From an uncultured Gemmatimonadota bacterium (lineage in GTDB: Bacteria; Gemmatimonadota; Gemmatimonadetes; Gemmatimonadales; Gemmatimonadaceae): a stretch of 13,809 bases of DNA. The translations under genes were made by a program, and so were the position numbers. The stretch is taken from assembly GCA_946479995.1 (NCBI GenBank), contig CAMLIU010000007.1:1-13809 (forward strand), read 5' to 3'. Every line of letters starts with the position of its first letter. Positions within the stretch are counted from its first letter, which is position 1. The notes under the pieces are model-generated. The model made no database searches and had not been told where the DNA came from. It saw only the letters and a program-made list of their open reading frames with translations. Positions 6,315 to 11,745 of this stretch are shown one piece after another.

Positions 6315-6521
6315 TCAGCTCTCGAACGCCGTGTACCCCTCGTCGGCGATCGCTTCGGCAATCTCCTCCACGTTCGTGCGCGCCGGATCGTAGCGCACAT
6401 CCGCCGAACCGACCTTCACGTCCTCGACTTCCACCCCCGGCGTCTTCTTCAGCCGTCCCTCCACTGCACGCACGCAGTGCGAGCAGGTCATGCCCTCGAT
6501 GGTTAGATGCAGTGACTCCAT
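6315..6521 (-). CDS. Heavy-metal-associated (HMA) domain protein, CopZ-like copper chaperone
   Basis: A 68-residue single-domain protein with the beta-alpha-beta-beta-alpha-beta HMA pattern. GMTCSHCVRAVEGRL (residues 10-24) contains the metal-binding CxxC, Cys13 and Cys16; the C-terminal half, EIAEAIADEGYTAF, is the usual second helix and last strand. Small proteins of this kind bind Cu(I) and pass it to copper-exporting P-type ATPases or regulators, though some bind other soft metals. No P-type ATPase is in the window. GGAG lies four bases before the ATG. It stands 200 bases after the EamA gene, with the heptad-repeat region in between, so it probably has its own promoter. The other HMA protein (9233-9463) shares the CxHCVRAV core. 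Confidence 0.92.
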   Translation of the reverse strand: MESLHLTIEGMTCSHCVRAVEGRLKKTPGVEVEDVKVGSADVRYDPARTNVEEIAEAIADEGYTAFES

Positions 6522-6534
6522 GTGGCTCCGCGTG

Positions 6535-6583
6535 GTATCGTGAACTGCAACCGAAGTAGTTCGTACCTGGTATTGCGTATCGG
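6535..6583. repeat. Degenerate heptamer array, left block
   Basis: Seven consecutive in-phase 7-mers: GTATCGT, GAACTGC, AACCGAA, GTAGTTC, GTACCTG, GTATTGC, GTATCGG. Five of the seven begin GTA. The block starts 14 bases upstream of the HMA start codon on the minus strand, so it lies where that gene's promoter would be. Confidence 0.5.
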
Positions 6584-6712
6584 GACCGACATCCGGCCCT
6601 CTCCAATGTGCCGCTGGCTGTCACGCGGCGCAGCTTTCGGTCCGCGGACTGGAGGTGCTTTGGACCAAGCATCCCCCTGGGTCCTGGTACGCAGTACGAG
6701 GTACCAGGTACG
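6562..6712. repeat. 151-bp segment bounded by 11-bp inverted repeats
   Basis: CGTACCTGGTA (6562-6572) is the exact reverse complement of TACCAGGTACG (6702-6712). The arms come from the two heptamer blocks. The roughly 100 bases between the blocks show no coding signal. No target-site duplication is visible outside the arms, so a miniature transposable element is possible but not supported. Confidence 0.45.
6683..6708. terminator. Hairpin downstream of the mgtE-eamA pair, possible terminator
   Basis: CCTGGTAC (6683-6690) pairs perfectly with GTACCAGG (6701-6708) around a ten-base loop. On the minus strand it begins 13 bases after the EamA stop. No T-run follows. It is built from the right-hand heptamer repeats, so pairing may be a by-product of the repeat rather than selected for termination. 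Confidence 0.4.
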
Positions 6713-6714
6713 GC
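6687..6714. repeat. Heptamer array, right block (GTACNNN x4)
   Basis: Four perfect-period units: GTACGCA, GTACGAG, GTACCAG, GTACGGC, each starting GTAC exactly seven bases apart. A fifth GTAC at 6719-6722 is out of phase and overlaps the EamA stop codon at its last base. Because GTAC is its own complement, the array reads similarly on both strands. Confidence 0.65.
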
Positions 6715-6721
6715 AGTCGTA

Positions 6722-7645
6722 CTAAACCGGCTCCGGCGTCGCCTCCCGTCCCTGCCCGAGCTGCAGCAGCACCACCGCGCCCGCGATGCACACGCCGCCG
6801 AGCAGCGTGCGCGGCCCCAGTGCCTGGCGCAGCACCAGTCCGCCCAGCAGCGCCGTCCAGAACGGCTCGATCGTGCTCATGATCGCCGTGCGGACCGGGC
6901 CGATCACGGCGAGTCCGCGCAGGAAGGCGATGAAGGCGAGCACCGTGCTCACCACCGCCATCGTCACGATCGAGCCCCACGCGAGCGGGGTGAAGCGCAC
7001 ACCCAGCCCGCCCTGCGCGAACGCGACCACCAGAAGGATCACCGCCGCGCCGGCCGATGCATAGACCGACGTCACCGCCGGAGGCAGGTCGCGGCCCAGA
7101 TGGTCGATCAGCGGGATGTACGCTGCGTACATGAGCGCGGAGGCGAGCGCCAGCAGCACGCCGATCGGGTGCAGCGTGCCCATGCCCGGAAAGCCCACCA
7201 TGAGGGCGATGCCCGCGAGCGACAGGAGGAGCGCCATGGCGCGCCCGCGCGTGATGCGTTCCGAGCCACGTAGCGCAGCGATCACCGCCACCCACGCCGG
7301 ATACGTGTAGAACAGGAAGGTCAGCATCGCCGCCGGGATGTACCGCAGTGCCGAGAGGCTCACGAAGGCGATCGCCGCCTGGCCGCCGCCGGCGAGCACG
7401 AGGAGCGGCACGGCGCGCGACGACGGCCGCCTCACCTTCGCGAGGCCGCCGCTCACCACCACGAGGAGCACGGCGGCGATCAGGTACCGCCATGCCAGCA
7501 CGTCCGCCAGCCGCGCCCCACCGCCGATCGCGAGAGTGGTGAGGATCGGGATCGAGCCGAAGCAGCAGGCGCTGAACAGCACCAGCGCCGACGCGCGGGC
7601 CAGGTGCGGTGATCGCGCGTCGGAGTCGGGGGGGATGGTGGGCAT
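6722..7645 (-). CDS. EamA-family (drug/metabolite transporter superfamily) permease
   Basis: A 307-residue protein with about ten hydrophobic helices in two repeated EamA halves (about 18-150 and 163-297), the normal size and layout of DMT-superfamily exporters. The first half holds RYLIAAVLLVVVSGGLA and YIPAAMLTFLFYTYPAWVAVIAAL; the second the typical late motif GPVRTAIMSTIEPFWTALLG, with a Pro-Glu region ahead of the last two helices. Substrates in this family range from amino acids to metabolites and cannot be read from sequence. The start at 7645 is three bases after the MgtE stop, with GAGG at the junction, so translation is probably coupled to MgtE. Residues 22-30 include a Cys-Cys pair (SACCFGSIP) in the first helix. 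Confidence 0.92.
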   Translation of the reverse strand: MPTIPPDSDARSPHLARASALVLFSACCFGSIPILTTLAIGGGARLADVLAWRYLIAAVLLVVVSGGLAKVRRPSSRAVPLLVLAGGGQAAIAFVSLSALRYIPAAMLTFLFYTYPAWVAVIAALRGSERITRGRAMALLLSLAGIALMVGFPGMGTLHPIGVLLALASALMYAAYIPLIDHLGRDLPPAVTSVYASAGAAVILLVVAFAQGGLGVRFTPLAWGSIVTMAVVSTVLAFIAFLRGLAVIGPVRTAIMSTIEPFWTALLGGLVLRQALGPRTLLGGVCIAGAVVLLQLGQGREATPEPV

Positions 7646-7648
7646 GCC

Positions 7649-9133
7649 TCAGCGCAGCAGCAGGTGCAGCGCGACGTTGAAGTAGATGATGAGCCCCGTC
7701 ACGTCCACGAAGGTGGCGATGAAGGGCGCCGACGCGCTGGCCGGGTCGAAGCCGAGTCGCCGCATGACGAATGGCAGCATCGCGCCGGCGAGGGTGCCGA
7801 AGGTCACCACGCCCACGAGCGACAGCGCCACGGTGAGCGCCACGAGGTGCGGACTCACCACGCCGCAGCGCATCACGTGTCCCACGCCCTGCGACACGCA
7901 GCTGTAATCGTGGCCCACGTTCATGCCGAACACCGTCCAGCCCTTCACCGCCATCGTCTGCCACAGCTCGATGCGCGCGAAGCCGATCACCGCGAGGATG
8001 ACGCCGAGCGTGACCCCCGTCATGATCTCGCGCCCCGCCACGCGCCACCAGTCGCGCAGCGTCACTTCGCGCAGCGCGAGGGCGCGGATGATCAGCGAGG
8101 TGCCCTGCGAGCCCGAGTTGCCCCCCGAGCTCACGATCAGCGGGAGAAAGAGCGCCAGCACGGTAGCGGAATCAATTTCCTTCTGGTACGCCGTGAGGGC
8201 GGTGGCGGTGAACATCTCGCCGATGAACAGCGCGCTCAGCCAGCCGGCGCGCTTGCGGATCATCCGCCAGAAGCCGATCTGGTCGTACGGCTCGTCCAGC
8301 GCCTCCATGCCGCCCAGCTTCTGGACGTCCTCCGTCTGCTCTTCCTGGATCGCGTCGATCACGTCGTCCACGGTGATCGCGCCGATCACATGGTTCGACT
8401 CGCTCACCACCGGCACGACGACGAGGTCGTAGTTGGAGATGACCCGCGCCACCTCCTCCCGGTCGGCGTACGGCGAGACGCTCTGCACCTCCGTCCAGGC
8501 GATGTCGGACAGCCGCGCGCCCTCCGGCGCCGCCAGCAGCTCGCGAAGCGAGAGGACACCCTCCAGGCGGCCCTCCGAGTCCGTCGTATAGATGGCGTGC
8601 ATCGCCTCGCGGCGCCCGCTGCGCGCGATCACGCGCACCTCGGCCAGCGCGTCCTCCACGGTGGTGGTGGCGGGGACCTTCACCACCTCCGTCGTCATGA
8701 TGCCGCCGGCGCTGTCCGGGTCCCACTTCCGCAGCGCTTCCGTCTCGCGCCGCGCCTCGGCGGGCATCTCCTCGACGATCTCTTCCGCGCGCTCCTCGTC
8801 CAGCTCCTCCAGCACGTCGGCGCGCTCGTCCGGCGTCATCTCGGAGACGAGCGCGGCCGCCTGCGGCGCGGTCATCGCCTCGAGGACCTCGGTGCGCAGC
8901 TCCTCGTCGAGGTACTCGAGCACCTGCGCGGCGCGCTCGCGCGGCAGCGCGGCGAGGAACTGCGGCACCGACTCGGACGGCATCGCCGCCGCCGCCTCCG
9001 CGAGGTCGGCCGGGTGTACCTCCTCCGTCTCCGCCGCGATGAGCGACGGCGACTCCTCGAGGAGCGCGAGGATGTCTGGCGCGAGGAGGGCACCCACAGG
9101 CCGCTCCTCGGGGTTGTGCGGGGGTGGCGTCAT
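7649..9133 (-). CDS. mgtE: MgtE-type magnesium transporter
   Basis: A 494-residue protein with all three MgtE parts. Residues about 15-135 are the acidic N domain (runs such as ADVLEELDEERAEEIVEEMP). About 137-270 hold two CBS domains, starting at GGIMTTEVVKVPATTTVEDAL and ending at IGAITVDDVIDAIQEEQ. A plug-helix region (GGMEALDEPYDQIGFWRMIRKRAGWL) leads to a five-helix pore (about 300-494). LPLIVSSGGNSGSQ and ATFVDVTGLIIYF are the family's pore signatures; Asp477 matches the pore aspartate. In characterised MgtE the N and CBS domains sense cytoplasmic Mg2+ and close the pore. Unusual: the segment before SPHLVALTVAL is long and carries Cys412 and Cys423 (YSCVSQGVGHVMRC). GAGGA lies six bases before the ATG. 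Directly upstream of the EamA gene. Confidence 0.96.
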   Translation of the reverse strand: MTPPPHNPEERPVGALLAPDILALLEESPSLIAAETEEVHPADLAEAAAAMPSESVPQFLAALPRERAAQVLEYLDEELRTEVLEAMTAPQAAALVSEMTPDERADVLEELDEERAEEIVEEMPAEARRETEALRKWDPDSAGGIMTTEVVKVPATTTVEDALAEVRVIARSGRREAMHAIYTTDSEGRLEGVLSLRELLAAPEGARLSDIAWTEVQSVSPYADREEVARVISNYDLVVVPVVSESNHVIGAITVDDVIDAIQEEQTEDVQKLGGMEALDEPYDQIGFWRMIRKRAGWLSALFIGEMFTATALTAYQKEIDSATVLALFLPLIVSSGGNSGSQGTSLIIRALALREVTLRDWWRVAGREIMTGVTLGVILAVIGFARIELWQTMAVKGWTVFGMNVGHDYSCVSQGVGHVMRCGVVSPHLVALTVALSLVGVVTFGTLAGAMLPFVMRRLGFDPASASAPFIATFVDVTGLIIYFNVALHLLLR

Positions 9134-9139
9134 GGCACG

Positions 9140-9144
9140 TCCTC
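9140..9144 (-). promoter_or_regulatory. Shine-Dalgarno site of mgtE
   Basis: GAGGA on the minus strand, six bases before the ATG at 9133. It confirms the mgtE start. Confidence 0.65.
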
Positions 9145-9174
9145 GGCGGCGGCTACTGAGGCGGCGAGCCCGTC

Positions 9175-9204
9175 AAAGTAGGCCGACGGTGCCGCATCGG
9201 ACAA
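9175..9204 (-). promoter_or_regulatory. Candidate mgtE promoter
   Basis: On the minus strand TTGTCC (9204-9199), an 18-base spacer and TACTTT (9180-9175), within the 99-base gap between the HMA gene and mgtE. A start near 9168 would give a leader of about 35 bases, too short for an M-box riboswitch. Confidence 0.33.
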
Positions 9205-9232
9205 GTCGCAGTTCTGCGCCGAGTCGCCCGCC

Positions 9233-9463
9233 TCACAGGAGCGGCAGTCGCCTCCGCTCCTCCGTGCCGTCCACCAGCTCGTACCCGGCCACGGCGATCG
9301 CCTCGCGCAGCGCCTCCATCGTCACGCGGCCGTCGTGCTCGATCGTCGCCGCGCCGATGCCGACGTCGGCCGAGGTGATCCCTGTCACGGGCGTGAGCGC
9401 GGTGAACACCGCCCGCACGCAGTGCTGGCAGCTCATTCCGGCGATGCGGATGCGAGTGATCAT
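9233..9463 (-). CDS. Second heavy-metal-associated (HMA) domain protein
   Basis: A 76-residue HMA protein. GMSCQHCVRAVFTAL (residues 9-23) carries the CxxC, Cys12 and Cys15; TGITSADVGIGAATIEHDGRV and EALREAIAVAGYELV complete the ferredoxin-like fold. A basic tail (EERRRLPLL) follows. Start ATG 9463 is preferred because it places the first strand (ITRIRIAGM) at the N terminus; the open frame continues 33 codons upstream but that part has no HMA character. No Shine-Dalgarno site; TATCGT ends five bases before the ATG. It is divergent from the dehydrogenase gene and 99 bases upstream of mgtE on the same strand. Likely a Cu(I) or related soft-metal chaperone; the partner is unknown. Confidence 0.9.
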   Translation of the reverse strand: MITRIRIAGMSCQHCVRAVFTALTPVTGITSADVGIGAATIEHDGRVTMEALREAIAVAGYELVDGTEERRRLPLL

Positions 9464-9468
9464 GTCGC

Positions 9469-9474
9469 ACGATA
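9469..9474 (-). promoter_or_regulatory. Candidate -10 element of a leaderless HMA transcript
   Basis: On the minus strand TATCGT is followed by five bases and the ATG at 9463. The -35 region is weak (TTCCGG at 9497-9492, 17-base spacer). Confidence 0.27.
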
Positions 9475-9518
9475 ACCGACGCGTCGGCGCTCCGGAACGG
9501 ATGTTCGCTCTCGGCGCG

Positions 9519-9547
9519 TTGACGCTGCGGGTGCCGTTGCGGAGATT
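9519..9547 (+). promoter_or_regulatory. Candidate promoter of the dehydrogenase-aminotransferase pair
   Basis: TTGACG (9519-9524), a 17-base spacer and GAGATT (9542-9547, a three-of-six -10 match). A start near 9554 would give a leader of about 18 bases before ATG 9572. The -35 is strong; the -10 is not. Confidence 0.35.
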
Positions 9548-9571
9548 GCGAAGGTCTCCCACCCGCTACCC

Positions 9572-10468
9572 ATGGCTTCTCGTACCATCGCCTTCCTCGG
9601 GCTCGGCGCCATCGGGCGACCGATGGCCGCCCGCCTCGCCCACGCCGCCGGCGTCAGCCTCGCCGTCTGGAACCGCACCGCCGAGCGCGCGCAATCGTTC
9701 GGGCGCGAGCACGGCGCGCGCGTGGCGGCCACGCCGGCCGACGCCGCACGCGGCGAGGTCGTCATCACCTGCCTTCCGGTGTCGGCCGACGTGGAATCCC
9801 TGCTCGACGGCGATGCGGGCCTCCTCGCCACGATGTCGAAGGGCGCCACACTCGTGGACTGCACCTCCGGTGACCCGGCGACCTCGCGCCGCATCGCGGC
9901 GCGCCTCGCCGAGCGGGGCATCGGCTTCCTCGACGCGCCGGTGAGCGGCGGCACCAGTGGAGCGGAGCAGGGGATCCTGACCGTCATGGTGGGCGGCGAC
10001 GCCGCGCTGCTCGATCGCGTGCGCCCCGTGCTCGAGGCGTTCGGGAAGAAGATCGTGCACTGCGGGCCGGTCGGCTCGGGCGACGCGCTCAAGTCGGTGA
10101 ACAACGCCCTCCTTGCGGTGAACGTGTGGAGCACCGGCGAGGGGCTCGCCGCGCTGGCGAAGGCCGGCGTGCGTCCCGAAGTGGCGCTCGACGTCATCAA
10201 CGCCTCGAGCGGTCGCTCGAACGCATCCATGAACCTCTTCCCGGAGCGCGTGCTCACGCGCGCCTTTCCCCGCACCTTCCGGGTGGCGCTGCTCGACAAG
10301 GACGTCGGCATCGCGGCCGGCGTGGCGCGCGAGCAGAAGGTCGCCTCCCCCCTGCTGCAGCTCACGGCGGAGCTCTTCCGCCTCGCCCACGTGGAGCTCG
10401 GCGAGGAGGCTGATCACGTGGAAGCGGTGAAGCTCATCGAGCGCTGGGCCGGCCAGGAGATCGCATGA
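9572..10468 (+). CDS. Beta-hydroxyacid dehydrogenase (3-hydroxyisobutyrate dehydrogenase family), probably NADP-dependent
   Basis: A 298-residue enzyme of normal family length. FLGLGAIGRPMA holds the dinucleotide-binding GxGxxG (Gly10, Gly12, Gly15). The second strand ends VWNRT; an Asn-Arg-Thr here, rather than an acidic residue, suggests NADP(H), as in glyoxylate/succinic semialdehyde reductases (inference). DAPVSGGTSGAEQGILTVMVGG (about 126-147) is the substrate-binding signature, and GSGDALKSVNNALL carries the catalytic Lys174 with Asn178. The family oxidises or reduces short beta-hydroxyacids or semialdehydes; the exact substrate is unknown. The stop overlaps the next start as ATGA (10465-10468), so the pair is translationally coupled. 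No Shine-Dalgarno site is close to the ATG. Confidence 0.93.
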   Translation: MASRTIAFLGLGAIGRPMAARLAHAAGVSLAVWNRTAERAQSFGREHGARVAATPADAARGEVVITCLPVSADVESLLDGDAGLLATMSKGATLVDCTSGDPATSRRIAARLAERGIGFLDAPVSGGTSGAEQGILTVMVGGDAALLDRVRPVLEAFGKKIVHCGPVGSGDALKSVNNALLAVNVWSTGEGLAALAKAGVRPEVALDVINASSGRSNASMNLFPERVLTRAFPRTFRVALLDKDVGIAAGVAREQKVASPLLQLTAELFRLAHVELGEEADHVEAVKLIERWAGQEIA

Positions 10469-11721
10469 CCACCACCACTGCCATTCGCGACGCCGCGAGC
10501 CTCGCCATTCCCGTCAACGAGATCCGCGCCAACTTTCCCGCGCTCGTGCGCCGCGAGGGCGCGCACCCGGTGGCGTACTTCGACGGACCGGGCGGCACGC
10601 AGGTACCGCTGACCGTGGCCGACGCAGTGCGGTCGTACCTGCTGGAGCACAACGCCAACACGCACTGGGCGTATCCGACGAGCACGGAGACGGACAACCT
10701 GCTCGCCGAGGCGCGCGACGTGTTCTCCGATTTCCTCCGCGCCACGCCGGCCGACATCGCCTTCGGCAACAACATGACGACTATCACCTTCCACATTGCC
10801 CGTGCCCTCGCGCGGGGCTGGAAGGCCGGGGACGAGGTCGTCGTCACCGAGCTGGATCATCATGCCAACGTGGCGCCGTGGCATGCCGTGGCGCGCGAGA
10901 AGGGCCTCGTCGTGAGGACGGTCCGTCTGGACACGAAGTCCTTCCGCACCGACTTCGACGACCTGGCGGGCAAGCTGGGTCCTCGCACGAAGCTGCTCGC
11001 CATCGGCGCGGCCTCCAACGCGCTCGGCACGGTGACCGACGTGAGCCGCGCCTGCGCCATGGCGCACGAGCATGGTGCGCTCGCCTACGTGGATGCCGTG
11101 CACTATGCGCCGCACAACCTGGTGGACGTGGGCGCGATCGGCTGCGACTTCCTCGCCTGCTCGGCGTACAAGTTCTACGGCCCCCACGTCGGCGTGCTCT
11201 ACGCCAGGCACGACCTCGCGCAGGCCCTCGACGTGCCGAAGCTCGATCCCGCGCCGTCCGAGGCGCCGGAGCGGCTCGAGACCGGCACCCTCAACCACGA
11301 GGGAATCGTCGGCGCCGCCGAGGCGGTGATGTACCTCGGCACCCTCGCGCGTGGGGGCGCGAGCCGGCGCGAGCGACTGTCGCGCGCCTTTGGCGCCTTC
11401 CACGCGCGTGGCGAGGCGCTGCTCGCGCAGCTGTGGGAAGGCCTGCGCTCCACGAATGGCGTCACGCTCTATGGTCCGGAGCCCGGCACGCCACGCACAC
11501 CGACCGTCGCCTTCACCCTCGCCGGCCATTCCACCGAGTCGGTGGCGCGCCACCTCGCCAGGCGCGGCGTGTACGTGTCGCACGGTGATTTCTACGCCGC
11601 CACCGTGGCCGAGAAGCTCGGGCGTGGCGAGGACGGCTTCGTCCGCGCGGGGGCGGCGTGCTACACCACCGCCGACGAGGTGGAGCGGCTCGTGGACGGT
11701 GTCCGGGAACTGGCGCGCTAG
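10465..11721 (+). CDS. Class V aminotransferase, cysteine desulfurase-like protein (VC1184 type)
   Basis: A 418-residue fold-type I PLP enzyme. Conserved points: YFDGPGGTQVP near residue 38, FGNNMTTITFHIARAL at about 99, LDHHANVAPW at about 131, AYVDAVHYAPH with the cofactor Asp210 and His213, and CSAYKFYGPHVGVLY with the PLP lysine Lys236. The pattern fits the cysteine desulfurase-like subfamily TIGR01976 more than IscS or SufS, because the mobile catalytic-Cys loop is absent. The C-terminal motif reads VRAGAACYTTADEV, with Cys399 where relatives I recall have His before Tyr. Reaction not established. It overlaps the dehydrogenase gene by ATGA and has AGGAG five bases before its ATG. Together they could convert an amino or hydroxy acid; this is speculation from context. 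Confidence 0.9.
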   Translation: MTTTTAIRDAASLAIPVNEIRANFPALVRREGAHPVAYFDGPGGTQVPLTVADAVRSYLLEHNANTHWAYPTSTETDNLLAEARDVFSDFLRATPADIAFGNNMTTITFHIARALARGWKAGDEVVVTELDHHANVAPWHAVAREKGLVVRTVRLDTKSFRTDFDDLAGKLGPRTKLLAIGAASNALGTVTDVSRACAMAHEHGALAYVDAVHYAPHNLVDVGAIGCDFLACSAYKFYGPHVGVLYARHDLAQALDVPKLDPAPSEAPERLETGTLNHEGIVGAAEAVMYLGTLARGGASRRERLSRAFGAFHARGEALLAQLWEGLRSTNGVTLYGPEPGTPRTPTVAFTLAGHSTESVARHLARRGVYVSHGDFYAATVAEKLGRGEDGFVRAGAACYTTADEVERLVDGVRELAR

Positions 11722-11738
11722 GGAATTGGTGCCATACT
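11710..11738 (+). promoter_or_regulatory. Candidate promoter of the DUF3857 gene
   Basis: CTGGCG (11710-11715), a 17-base spacer and CATACT (11733-11738), beginning inside the end of the aminotransferase gene. The -10-like hexamer ends seven bases before ATG 11746; GAGGA at 11739-11743 is only two bases from the ATG, too close for normal ribosome binding. Confidence 0.3.
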
Positions 11739-11745
11739 GAGGACC

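Noticed and set aside
6562..6712. Miniature transposable element (MITE)
   Set aside because: The 11-bp inverted repeats fit the size, but there is no target-site duplication and the arms are explained by the heptamer arrays. Left as an open possibility only.
7664..9181. A 505-codon open frame on the plus strand opposite mgtE
   Set aside because: The protein is a His/Arg/Asp-rich shadow of the clear MgtE coding frame, with no recognisable domain.
9134..9232. M-box or other Mg2+ riboswitch before mgtE
   Set aside because: The gap is only 99 bases, the likely leader about 35 bases, and no conserved M-box helices are visible.
9464..9562. N-terminal extension of the second HMA protein by 33 residues
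   Set aside because: The extra residues (MGDLRNLRNGTRSVNAPRAN at the start) are not HMA-like, cover the intergenic promoter region and have no better ribosome-binding site; ATG 9463 gives a standard HMA protein.
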